From Bacteroidota bacterium (lineage in GTDB: Bacteria; Bacteroidota; Bacteroidia; Bacteroidales; UBA4417): DNA of 12,693 nt. The DNA is taken from the NCBI GenBank assembly GCA_020048595.1, contig JAIFMH010000273.1:1-12693 (forward strand), given 5' to 3'. A program made the position numbers and the translations under genes. How positions within the stretch are numbered: the first letter of the stretch is position 1; every line of letters begins with the position of its first letter. Below the pieces are notes generated by a model, which was not told the DNA's origin, searched no databases, and saw nothing but the letters and a program-made list of their open reading frames with translations. Positions 1 through 7,690 of this stretch are shown here, piece after piece.

Positions 1-1176
1 GGTGGTTTTATTGAATTAAACGACTATGCGAAAGCCGGAAAGAAAGTTGATGAAAGTAAGCTTGATTTTGAAAAATATGGTGTGATAACCCGCACCAGCA
101 CCGGAGGTGTAATTATTGGCGGAATCGACCCAAACCCGAACGGACAAACGATTGATGCCCATATTGCCGAAGATGCCATAAATTTTATTCACACCAAAAA
201 CGGGAAGGATGATAAACCGTTTTACCTGCATGTTGGTTTTAATTTTCCACATACACCGGTATTGGTACCTAAACCTTTCGATACCCTGTACGTCGCTTCA
301 AAAATGAATGTACCTGAATTCACACCCGAAGAATTCAATAAGATGTCGCCCCAGGTTCAGGGAGCGGTCGAAAGGTTTATGATGAAAGGACTGACAAAAG
401 AACAAATACAAAAAACCATCGCATATTACTATGCCTACAATACTTACGGAGACATCCATTTTGGAAAGGTAGTCGATTCTTTTAAGAAAAAGAGCCAGGA
501 ACAAGGGCGTGAGTGGATTATTGTTTTGGTTTCGGACAATGGCTGGCATTTGGGTGAACATGGGATGAATGCAAAGTTTACTTATTACGACCAATCCGTT
601 CATTTACCTTTGGTGGTAGCCAGTTCAAATGATAAATTTTCAAGAGGTAAAAAATGCAGTAACATCGCTGAATTTGTCGATATTGTACCAACTATCCTTT
701 CATTTTCCGGTATAGAACAACCGGATTATTTGGATGGCAGGGATTTGTATCAAACCTATATCGATAGTATTGAGCCGAGAAAGGAAGCTATTTCTGAAGA
801 ATTTCACGTGATGCGGAGAGGAATGGTAAGTGGCAAATTTAATGGACAGAATTTTGTGTTTAGCATGCGTACCCGCCCCGAAAATTTTGTTCTTGGTGCT
901 GATATGGACTGGGTGAAAACGGCATCCAACAACCAGTTGGACATCCATCTTTTCAATCTTGGCTCCGACCCGAATGAGATTAATAACATGGCCGGTAATC
1001 CGGAATACGCAAAAATAATCAGCTATTTTAAGTCGAGGCTGATTGATCGTTTGTACTCTAACCGAAATGAGCCCCGCTGGCAAGATATAATTGAGCAACG
1101 GCAATCTTATGGAAACGGGATGCTTGGCTCCGAACTTTCTACAGAACAAATTGAAAAAATGAATTTAATTCAATAA
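1..1176 (+). CDS. S1 family sulfatase, type A, 5'-truncated by the window edge
   Basis: This is the C-terminal part of a formylglycine-dependent sulfatase that hydrolyses sulfate esters, here probably on a polysaccharide, in the periplasm or outside the cell. The frame is open from base 1, so the GTG at 82 is only an internal codon and not the start. The protein aligns along its whole length with the complete sulfatase at 5948-7576, from about that protein's residue 160 onward. Roughly 160 N-terminal residues are therefore missing, including the signal peptide, the first metal-binding Asp pair and the modified Cys. Visible family motifs are GFNFPHTPVLVP (substrate and metal pocket) and VSDNGWHLGEH (metal-binding Asp/Asn and His), followed by HLPLVV. 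It ends 2 bases before the next sulfatase, which suggests translational coupling. The S1 assignment is firm; the sulfate position it attacks cannot be read from the sequence. Confidence 0.93.
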   Translation, partial: GGFIELNDYAKAGKKVDESKLDFEKYGVITRTSTGGVIIGGIDPNPNGQTIDAHIAEDAINFIHTKNGKDDKPFYLHVGFNFPHTPVLVPKPFDTLYVASKMNVPEFTPEEFNKMSPQVQGAVERFMMKGLTKEQIQKTIAYYYAYNTYGDIHFGKVVDSFKKKSQEQGREWIIVLVSDNGWHLGEHGMNAKFTYYDQSVHLPLVVASSNDKFSRGKKCSNIAEFVDIVPTILSFSGIEQPDYLDGRDLYQTYIDSIEPRKEAISEEFHVMRRGMVSGKFNGQNFVFSMRTRPENFVLGADMDWVKTASNNQLDIHLFNLGSDPNEINNMAGNPEYAKIISYFKSRLIDRLYSNRNEPRWQDIIEQRQSYGNGMLGSELSTEQIEKMNLIQ

Positions 1177-1178
1177 AA

Positions 1179-2603
1179 ATGAAAAATATAATATATCGTT
1201 TTAGCATCGTTTTTGCATCCTGTCCGATGTTGGGTATAGCACTGCAAGCGCAGCAGAAGCCAAATGTACTATTGGTCGTATTCGATGATCTGCGTCCTGA
1301 AATTGGTGCTTATGGTGAGCCTGATCCCATAACTCCAAATATTGATCGATTGGCTAACGAAGGCATTCGTTTCGAAAATGCCTATGTAAACTATCCGCTT
1401 TGCCTTCCTTCTCGTGCATCGTTGCTTACCGGAATCCGTTTTGATAACACCCGGAACCCTGATGGTACAAAAGCAGATTTTAATAAAATGATACAGGTAC
1501 AACAAACCTGGCCAGGTACATTAAAAAATGCAGGATATTGGACAGCCGCTTCAGGGAAAATTTATCATGGAAATATACCAGGTAACGATGAAACATCATG
1601 GAATATAGCCGGGCTTTTTTGGAAAGATAAAAAGAATAAGGATTGGTGGCCTGGAATTCAATCGAAGATTGTGGATATGGGAGGACGCGAAGATTATATC
1701 AAGGAATACCTTGAAACAGGGAATGGCAGCGATGCTCTGGCCTATTTTTCGGTTGATTGTAAGGACGATGATCTGAACGATGGTAAAACAGCCAATGATG
1801 TCATTGAATATATCAAAAATAAACGCGATAAATCAAAACCTTTCCTTGTTTGCGCAGGGTTCAGCCGTCCGCACATGCCTTGGGTTGCACCAAAAAAGTA
1901 TTTCGACATGTATCCTGAAAATGTAGGAACCTTAGCGTATGTACCAAAGGGTGCTGAAAAGCTTATACCGAAAAAAGATATAAAAATCACAAGTAAAGTT
2001 TGGAATGAAGGGGTCAACGATTCCATAGCCAAACGCCTGATTCGCGGATACATGGCCTCTACTACTTATGCCGATGCTCAAATGGGACGTATTATCACAG
2101 CTTTGAAAGAATCGGGAGAGTACGACAATACCATTATCATAGTTTGGGGAGACCATGGTTATCACTTAACCGATCACGGGTTATGGCGTAAAAACACTGA
2201 ATACCATGTAGCGATGCGATGCCCTCTTATAATTAAAACTCCCGGTGTAAAAGGAAATCAGGTAAGGCAGCAAGTAGTTAAAAACATAGATATTTATCCA
2301 ACCTTGTTGGAGTTATGCGGTGTACAAAAGCCTGAAAATATAACATTGCACGGTAGTAGTCTGGTTTCAATCATGAAAAACAATAAGGCTTCATGGCTGA
2401 ACGAAACCTATACCTGCGCGAATAAAAGGCACGGTATAATAACCGACAAATACCGCTTTACTCAAGTTGGCGACGATTATGAATTGTACGACTTGAAAAA
2501 TGATCCAGACGAATGGAATAATCTTGCCACGAAACCCGAATACAAAAAAACTGTTGATGAGTTTATAGTGAAATTAGACAAAGTAAAATGGAATAATAAG
2601 TAA
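1179..2603 (+). CDS. S1 family sulfatase, type B, iduronate-2-sulfatase-like
   Basis: A complete 474-residue secreted sulfatase. The N-terminus is a signal peptide of about 24 residues with a likely cut after LQA. The mature part opens with KPNVLLVVFDD, whose Asp36 and Asp37 bind the metal. The modification motif is CLPSR at 75-79 (C-x-P-S-R), where Cys75 would become formylglycine. Further motifs are GFSRPHMPW (about 227-235) and WGDHGYHLTDHG (about 323-334). The pattern DDLRP near the start, TPNIDRLA and DHGYHL...HGLW is that of the iduronate-2-sulfatase-like branch of family S1. In environmental Bacteroidota this branch includes enzymes acting on algal polysaccharides, so true iduronate need not be the substrate. 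It differs clearly from the type A enzymes on either side. The ATG lies 2 bases after the previous stop, and no other start would keep the signal peptide. Confidence 0.95.
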   Translation: MKNIIYRFSIVFASCPMLGIALQAQQKPNVLLVVFDDLRPEIGAYGEPDPITPNIDRLANEGIRFENAYVNYPLCLPSRASLLTGIRFDNTRNPDGTKADFNKMIQVQQTWPGTLKNAGYWTAASGKIYHGNIPGNDETSWNIAGLFWKDKKNKDWWPGIQSKIVDMGGREDYIKEYLETGNGSDALAYFSVDCKDDDLNDGKTANDVIEYIKNKRDKSKPFLVCAGFSRPHMPWVAPKKYFDMYPENVGTLAYVPKGAEKLIPKKDIKITSKVWNEGVNDSIAKRLIRGYMASTTYADAQMGRIITALKESGEYDNTIIIVWGDHGYHLTDHGLWRKNTEYHVAMRCPLIIKTPGVKGNQVRQQVVKNIDIYPTLLELCGVQKPENITLHGSSLVSIMKNNKASWLNETYTCANKRHGIITDKYRFTQVGDDYELYDLKNDPDEWNNLATKPEYKKTVDEFIVKLDKVKWNNK

Positions 2604-2607
2604 TACC

Positions 2608-2709
2608 ATGAAGAATACGATTATACTTTCAGGTCTTCTCGCTTTAATTTTAGGCTGTGGACGAAATGATGTACTTCTGTTGATACTTCAATATGGGATA
2701 ACGATGTGA
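2608..2709 (+). pseudogene. Detached lipoprotein signal peptide of the first GH16 gene
   Basis: The ATG at 2608, 4 bases after the sulfatase stop, opens 33 codons ending in TGA at 2707-2709. The first residues, MKNTIILSGLLALILGCGRN, look like a lipoprotein signal peptide with a plausible lipobox ending ILGC. After that the frame reads VLLLILQYGITM and stops. The GH16 catalytic domain begins immediately downstream in another frame, with sequence homologous to the paralogue at 5064 (WDNDVNDWG) already readable from 2694. In that GH16 frame a TGA sits at 2667-2669, so the two parts cannot be joined without a frame change. Compared with the paralogue, about 20 residues that should link signal and domain (its GKWNLVSDFADEFN part) are missing here. 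I read this as the 5' stump of a broken gene; a sequencing or assembly error would look the same. Confidence 0.6.
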
Positions 2710-3377
2710 ATGACTGGGGCGTTTGGTCGTGGGAACCTGAAAATGCCTATCAACAAGACGGGAATTTGCATGTGCGTATGGCATACGAACCGCACCAAAG
2801 AAACGGCGAACAGCTTTTTTACAAGTCGGGAATTATCAGGTCGCTACAACCAATTACCTATGGCTATTTCGAAGCCCGGATTAAAGGATGTACCCGGTTT
2901 CCGGGTGTTTGTCCCGCCTTTTGGATGAAAGGCGACTTGAATGGAGAAAGTTCAGAAATTGACTTCATGGAAATCCAGGAAGTTGAGAAGGATATTCATC
3001 AGATTGATTGTAACCTCCATGCAAATACCCTTGAAAACGGAAAGAAAATCTGGCATCGCGAACGCCGTCACTGGATTGCCACTTGGGATCCGCGTGATTA
3101 TTTTCATGTGTATGGTTGTGAAAATACACCCGATTCGATACACTGGTATATTGATGGACAAAAGATTTTGAGCGCGAAAAACGAGCATTTTCATTTGCCA
3201 ATGTATGTCATGCTTTCAATGGGGGTGCGTACGCCATTGCGTTATTTCGCGGCTCCAAATCCGGAACATCCTGAAGATCAAAGGGCATTTGCAAACCCGG
3301 AAACTTCCACTCCGGATGGATTCCCGACCGAAATGCTGGTCGATTGGGTGCGGGTTTGGAAAAGGGTGACTAATTAA
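2706..3377 (+). CDS. GH16 glycoside hydrolase, 5'-damaged copy (possible pseudogene)
   Basis: This is the catalytic jelly-roll of a family 16 endo-glycoside hydrolase. From the GTG at 2706 it gives 223 residues, although homology to the paralogue at 5064 starts earlier (VDTSIWDNDVNDWG, from 2679). The active-site signature is EIDFME at residues 84-89, matching E-x-D-x-x-E: first Glu as nucleophile, last Glu as acid/base. TYGYFEARIKG, PGVCPAFWM, WDPRDYFHVYG and the closing FPTEMLVDWVRVW are all conserved with the paralogue. The combination resembles GH16 enzymes that cut marine galactans, particularly kappa-carrageenase-like ones; this subfamily guess is from memory of the family and not proven. 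The signal peptide is out of frame, so unless the frame is restored the protein would start internally, stay in the cytoplasm and lack the first strand. The catalytic core itself carries no further lesion. Confidence 0.8.
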   Translation: MNDWGVWSWEPENAYQQDGNLHVRMAYEPHQRNGEQLFYKSGIIRSLQPITYGYFEARIKGCTRFPGVCPAFWMKGDLNGESSEIDFMEIQEVEKDIHQIDCNLHANTLENGKKIWHRERRHWIATWDPRDYFHVYGCENTPDSIHWYIDGQKILSAKNEHFHLPMYVMLSMGVRTPLRYFAAPNPEHPEDQRAFANPETSTPDGFPTEMLVDWVRVWKRVTN

Positions 3378-3403
3378 ATTAGCTGAAAAACAAGGGTAAT
3401 AAT

Positions 3404-4831
3404 ATGAGAACATTCCTTTTTATATCATTTTTTGTCTTTAGCTCTTGCCTTAAAAGCCGGGCGGCCAGCATTTGGGACGATTATTGGTATAAAGACATGA
3501 GTGGAATTGCCCCGACTGCAGTTGCTGATCATATCTCGTACGGACAATTATTGGAAATTGAATGCACTGAAACTGCATTGAATAATGCAGTTAGCGCGTT
3601 AAATAACTCCACTTCAGGAGGTACAATACGGTTCAAGCACAATAATGTTAAGCAAATAATCTTCTTAAATAAGTCCATTAAGTTTGTGGGGAATAATAAA
3701 ATATTCCTTGTCGACGGGCAGGGTTTTATTACTATCGACGGACAAAACAAAACCGGGATGTTCGAAGCCAACGATTACGTAAAACTCATTTTTCAAAACA
3801 TAACTTTAACACATGGCCGGGGTATAGCCGGATCAGGTTTACTTCTCGAAAACCGGGTAGGGCTCATTGCGATAAACGTACGCAGTTACGCTTGTTTTGC
3901 CAACTGTAAGTTTATAAATAACAGTGCCTGGACAGGCGGAGCCATTGGCGCAACGCATCAGGAAACACTCATAGTACTGGACTCGGAGTTTAAGGACAAT
4001 CGATCCATAGGATTGTGGGATGGCGTTTCACATCCAGGTATATGGGAAACAGGTGGTGTAGTAACCGGGATTACCGGTGGTGGAGCCATTCGTTGCGATA
4101 ACTTGTTTAATATCTGTGAAGTATATCGTTCAACATTCGATAACAATAGCTCAACCGCAAATGCATCTGCTCTGGAAATATATGTGAATCAGAACCATGA
4201 ATGGCGCGATGGATTAAACAGACCAAGCTGTGTTGTAGACAGTTGCCTGTTTAAAAACAATGGGCGTGATACCAACAGCAATGAGTTTGCGGTCACCACA
4301 CCCTATACATACGAAGGCGTAATTCAGCATTTTTACGGAGGCAAAATCATAATAAAAAATACGGCGTTTGTAAATAATCAGGCAGCAAATGGCACATTGG
4401 TTATTCCTGATAGCCGGGCGATAATTTCCAACTGTTTACTTGCCAATAACAGAATTGTGCCGCAAGCATTTGGCCTATCTGCCGGATTATATACCAAAAA
4501 TTCGGGGCTTGGTTATGCTATTTCCATCGATCGTACTACATTTTACAAAAATCAGGGAGCAACATCAGGTGCGTTGTTGATCAGTGAAAAACGAATTGCC
4601 GATATTAGTATAACTAACTCATTGTTTGTCTTCAACACAAGCACATCTGCAACGCAAACCAATAATTTTACCTGTTCAGGCACCAATAATATTCAATGGC
4701 CGGCTACTCAAAATTCGCAGGATCTGCCAATAACTTCTGGCGTTAATTTTAAAAATCCTTTGATTGTAAGCATTGACGAAACCGGCTATCCACCCAAAGT
4801 ATTATTGGAAAGCAATTCGCCTTTACCCTAA
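3404..4831 (+). CDS. Secreted right-handed beta-helix protein
   Basis: A 475-residue exported protein with an N-terminal hydrophobic stretch (FLFISFFVFSSC). Cys15 could be a weak lipobox, or cleavage could follow SRA near residue 20. From about residue 90 it shows a parallel beta-helix pattern: repeated short turns such as CKFINNSAWTGGAI, SEFKDNRS, STFDNNSS, SCLFKNNG, TAFVNNQA and TTFYKNQG, each an N-rich corner after a beta strand. The fold is shared by pectate-lyase-like enzymes, several carrageenases and surface binding proteins. No catalytic motif is recognisable, so it may cut or bind the polysaccharide. The last residues (VLLESNSP) resemble the approach to the C-terminal region of secreted beta-helix proteins, but the frame ends at CCC-TAA (4826-4831). 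A T9SS sorting domain continues in the +1 frame. The stop therefore probably truncates a longer ancestral protein. Confidence 0.82.
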   Translation: MRTFLFISFFVFSSCLKSRAASIWDDYWYKDMSGIAPTAVADHISYGQLLEIECTETALNNAVSALNNSTSGGTIRFKHNNVKQIIFLNKSIKFVGNNKIFLVDGQGFITIDGQNKTGMFEANDYVKLIFQNITLTHGRGIAGSGLLLENRVGLIAINVRSYACFANCKFINNSAWTGGAIGATHQETLIVLDSEFKDNRSIGLWDGVSHPGIWETGGVVTGITGGGAIRCDNLFNICEVYRSTFDNNSSTANASALEIYVNQNHEWRDGLNRPSCVVDSCLFKNNGRDTNSNEFAVTTPYTYEGVIQHFYGGKIIIKNTAFVNNQAANGTLVIPDSRAIISNCLLANNRIVPQAFGLSAGLYTKNSGLGYAISIDRTTFYKNQGATSGALLISEKRIADISITNSLFVFNTSTSATQTNNFTCSGTNNIQWPATQNSQDLPITSGVNFKNPLIVSIDETGYPPKVLLESNSPLP

Positions 4832-5045
4832 TCCGGCTGACGATTACCTAATTATCAAAAGTCCGCATAAAGGAAAAATTTCTAAGGTCACTATTATTGG
4901 AATGAACGGAGAAGTGGTAAAGCTGATAAGTAATGTATCAGGCAATGAAAACAAAGTATCTCTGCAAGGTTTGACAAAAGGTACATATCTTATACAAATA
5001 GAGGAAAATAATCAAATTACTACTGGCAAGTTTGTAAAACAGTAA
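4806..5045 (+). pseudogene. Orphan T9SS type A C-terminal sorting domain, +1 to the beta-helix gene
   Basis: In the frame +1 to the preceding beta-helix gene, about 80 codons encode a textbook Por/T9SS sorting domain. It begins RLYPNPADDYL, continues with VTIIGMNGEVV and LQGLTKGTYLIQIEEN, and ends TTGKFVKQ, a basic C-terminus. Such domains (about 70-80 residues) direct proteins across the outer membrane through the type IX system and are removed or used for anchoring. They only work fused to cargo. Here the fusion is broken: the upstream frame stops at 4829-4831, inside the YPNP coding stretch of this frame. No convincing start codon or signal peptide precedes the domain, so it is unlikely to be made by itself. 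Either a small deletion with a frame change destroyed the fusion, or ribosomes shift +1 at CCC-TAA. The sorting-domain assignment is confident; its expression is not. Confidence 0.8.
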
Positions 5046-5063
5046 AATAATTCAGTTTAAAAA

Positions 5064-5921
5064 ATGACACAAAATAAAATTTCGAATTGTCTCTTTATAG
5101 GTGCATTAGGCTTTATTTCTTTATCAACATTCGCACAAACGATCAATCCGAAAGGAGTTAAAGGAAAATGGAATCTGGTTAGTGATTTCGCGGACGAATT
5201 TAATTCGAATAATACCGATTATTCAAAATGGGATAACGATGTAAACGACTGGGGCACATGGTCGTGGGAACCAGAAAATGCTTACCAGAAAGATGGAAAT
5301 TTGCACATTCGGATGGCTTATCAGCCTCATAAAAGAGGTAAGCAGGAATACTTTTTAACATCAGGGATTTACAAATCCAAAGCAACCATAACGTATGGTT
5401 TTTTTGAGGCACGTATCAAAGCTGCAAGTGTTTTGCCCGGTACATGTCCCGCATTCTGGATGAAAGGTGACGGGCCGGGAAAACAGAATTGCGAGGTAGA
5501 TTTTTTGGAATACCGTGAATCTAATCCACTGAAGTATGTGGCCACAAACCTTCATGCATTTATTGATACAACAGGTAATGGAAAGCCTGTGTGGATAAGG
5601 GAAAACCGGAATTTCGAAATGCCCTGGGACCCGCGGGAAGATTTCCATATTTATGGATGCGAAACCCGACCCGATTCAATCATCTGGTATATCGATAAAA
5701 AACGAGTGAATGCGACATCAAATCGTTATTGGCACTTTCCGCAGTATGTAATGCTTTCGATGGGAGTTCGTTCTCCATACCGCACATTCAAAAAACCTTT
5801 GCCTGAATATCCTGAAGGAAGTCAAAACTATCCCGATCCGGTTACCACAAAACGTGACAAAGATTTGTTCCCGACCGAAATGTTGGTTGATTACATTCGG
5901 GTATGGACACGTGAGAAATAG
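5064..5921 (+). CDS. GH16 glycoside hydrolase, intact copy (kappa-carrageenase-like galactanase candidate)
   Basis: A complete 285-residue endo-hydrolase of family 16. The signal peptide ends near residue 24 (STFA before Q). The jelly-roll begins at about residue 35 (KWNLVSDFADEFN, the usual GH16 opening strand). The catalytic signature EVDFLE occupies 144-149: Glu144 nucleophile, Asp146 helper, Glu149 acid/base. Other conserved blocks are TWSWEPENAY, ITYGFFEARIK, GTCPAFWMKGD, PWDPREDFHIYG, YVMLSMGVRSPY and LVDYIRVW at the end. The block order and the WDPRE and GVRSPY elements recall kappa-carrageenases and related marine GH16 enzymes; agarase or porphyranase activity is not excluded. It stands 19 bases after the sorting-domain remnant and 27 bases before a type A sulfatase. 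It would cut the chain inside, giving oligosaccharides for the sulfatases and exo-enzymes. It is a diverged duplicate of the gene at 2706. Confidence 0.92.
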   Translation: MTQNKISNCLFIGALGFISLSTFAQTINPKGVKGKWNLVSDFADEFNSNNTDYSKWDNDVNDWGTWSWEPENAYQKDGNLHIRMAYQPHKRGKQEYFLTSGIYKSKATITYGFFEARIKAASVLPGTCPAFWMKGDGPGKQNCEVDFLEYRESNPLKYVATNLHAFIDTTGNGKPVWIRENRNFEMPWDPREDFHIYGCETRPDSIIWYIDKKRVNATSNRYWHFPQYVMLSMGVRSPYRTFKKPLPEYPEGSQNYPDPVTTKRDKDLFPTEMLVDYIRVWTREK

Positions 5922-5947
5922 TTTTTCAACAAAATAAAACAGTAATT

Positions 5948-7576
5948 ATGAAGTTCAATATACTCTTTAGTTTCAAATTTCTTTATTCAGGGTTTCTTGT
6001 ATGCAATCTTATCGCCGTGCCTTCAGGTTATGCAGCCAAGCCTGAAATTCAAAAAAAACCAAATGTTTTGTTGGTTATCACCGATGATCAGCGTTGGGAT
6101 GCAATCCGTGCCAATGGCGTTCACGATTGGCTTCAAACCCCCAATATGGATAAACTGGCAAAAGAGGGAGTAATGTTTACCCAGGCATTTTGCCAGGCGC
6201 CTCTTTGTGCCGCAAGCCGCACAGCAATTTTTTCGGGTCGTTATCCACATCGAAGCGGAGTTTATGGTTTCGAAAATGTGCCTGATAAAAGCAGCTACAT
6301 TCGCCCATGGATTGCTGATGTAATGGGTGCAAATGGATACGACCGTGCTCTGTTTGGTAAAGACGGCAGTGTTTTGAGAAATCAGAATGCAACCAATGGG
6401 AAGTGGGAAAGCCAGGGGTTAGCGCATTACCCCGATGGTTACAACGATTTAGGCTATTACAAAAAGCAGGATCCGGAACCAAAGCCGAAAGTCTGGGCTG
6501 ATTTGGGGGTGTTGACCCGCAAAGGTGAAAAAACTGGTGGGGTTATTATTGCAGGGCGACACCCCAATGAGGCTGGTAAAACGATTGATGCCTACATTGC
6601 CTTTGATGCCTTAAAATACATCGGGTCGCGATCGGGCAATATCGACAATCCATTTTTCCTCACCGTTGGGTTTAATTTTCCGCATACTCCGGTTCTTGTG
6701 CCAGCACCATTCGATAAACTCTACGATCCGGACAAAATGGTTATTCCTGAATTTACGGAGGATGAAAACAGTAAAATTAGTCCGCAAGTTCAAAAGGCAA
6801 TTAAAAACTTTAAGTTTGAAAACCTTACCAATGACGAAATAAAGAAAACCATTGCACATTATTATGCTTACAATACCTATGGTGATGGTTATTTAGGCAA
6901 AGTGGTTGATTCATTTAAAGCTCAAAGTAAAGCCGAAGGCCGGGAATGGCTGATTATTTTGGTTTCCGACAATGGCTGGCACATGGGCGAACACAACATG
7001 AATGCAAAATTTACTTTTTATGACATCTCAACCCATTTACCATTGATTGTTTCTTCATCCGACAAACGGTTCCCGAAAAATGTTCGCTTCGAGAACCTTG
7101 TTGAGTTTGTCGACATTGCGCCCACAATTTTAGGTGCAGCAGGAATTGAAATTCCCGAATACATGAATGGAATTGATTTGTACAAATCGATGAACAGCAA
7201 AAAACCGCTGCGAAATGAAGTGATTTCAGAAGAATTTCATGTGATGAGCCGTGGAATGGTTCGTGGTTTTTATAAGGGGAAGCTTTATGTTTTCAGTATG
7301 CGAACCCGTCCAAATAGTTTTATACTGAATCAGCAAATGGATTGGGTAAAAACTGCACCCGATTCAGAATTGGACATACACTTGTTTGATATGGAGAAAG
7401 ACCCCCTCCAGGTGAATAACGTGGCGGAAGATTCAGGTTATAAGGCAATAGTGGCTGACTTCAAACAGCGTTTTATTAATCGGTTATTTACTCACCGGGT
7501 TGAACCGATTTGGAAAAATACCATTAAACAAAGAGGTGAAGGCTACGGGAGTGGAAATGACGATGATAATATTTAA
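5948..7576 (+). CDS. S1 family sulfatase, type A, complete
   Basis: A 542-residue secreted sulfatase and full-length paralogue of the truncated gene at 1-1176. The signal peptide ends near residue 29-30 (GYAA before KPE). KPNVLLVITDDQRWD places metal-binding Asp46 and Asp47. The maturation motif is CAASR at 87-91, a C-x-A-x-R variant with Ala in place of the commoner Pro; this falls within the known C/S-x-P/A-x-R rule, so the site should still be convertible to formylglycine. Later motifs are GFNFPHTPVLVP (241-252) and VSDNGWHMGEH (339-349), then HLPLIV. Its immediate upstream partner is the intact GH16 gene, and the order GH16 then sulfatase suggests work on the same galactan. The C-terminus is a short acidic, disordered tail (GNDDDNI). 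Which sulfate it removes is unknown. Confidence 0.95.
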   Translation: MKFNILFSFKFLYSGFLVCNLIAVPSGYAAKPEIQKKPNVLLVITDDQRWDAIRANGVHDWLQTPNMDKLAKEGVMFTQAFCQAPLCAASRTAIFSGRYPHRSGVYGFENVPDKSSYIRPWIADVMGANGYDRALFGKDGSVLRNQNATNGKWESQGLAHYPDGYNDLGYYKKQDPEPKPKVWADLGVLTRKGEKTGGVIIAGRHPNEAGKTIDAYIAFDALKYIGSRSGNIDNPFFLTVGFNFPHTPVLVPAPFDKLYDPDKMVIPEFTEDENSKISPQVQKAIKNFKFENLTNDEIKKTIAHYYAYNTYGDGYLGKVVDSFKAQSKAEGREWLIILVSDNGWHMGEHNMNAKFTFYDISTHLPLIVSSSDKRFPKNVRFENLVEFVDIAPTILGAAGIEIPEYMNGIDLYKSMNSKKPLRNEVISEEFHVMSRGMVRGFYKGKLYVFSMRTRPNSFILNQQMDWVKTAPDSELDIHLFDMEKDPLQVNNVAEDSGYKAIVADFKQRFINRLFTHRVEPIWKNTIKQRGEGYGSGNDDDNI

Positions 7577-7583
7577 TAGAATA

Positions 7584-7673
7584 ATGAGAATAAAATTCAT
7601 AATCTTAGTTTTATCAGGCACATTTCTAATACAGACGACTCAATTTAGAACAAATCAAACACTTCACTACTAA
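7584..7673 (+). pseudogene. Orphan signal-peptide ORF, probable stump of a lost gene
   Basis: Eight bases after the sulfatase stop, an ATG opens 29 codons. The product starts MRIKFIILVLSGTFLIQTT, that is, a short basic N-region, a hydrophobic core and a polar stretch, then QFRTNQTLHY and a stop. It has the form of a Sec signal peptide with no mature protein behind it. It occupies most of the 114-base gap between the type A sulfatase and the beta-helix gene at 7691, the longest spacer in the window. The simplest reading is the remaining 5' end of a secreted-protein gene whose body was deleted. A short leader peptide is possible, but nothing supports a regulatory role. I see no clear promoter or terminator hairpin in the rest of the spacer. 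Confidence 0.4.
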
Positions 7674-7690
7674 CCAATTTTAGAACACTT

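Noticed and set aside
82..84. GTG as start of the first sulfatase
   Set aside because: The same frame is open and homologous to the paralogue from base 1, so the codon is internal; the gene begins outside the window.
700..1149. Long open frames on the - strand (e.g. 700-1149, 10727-11110)
   Set aside because: They lie opposite conserved sulfatase and GH29 coding sequence, show no recognisable motifs, and are shadows of the real genes.
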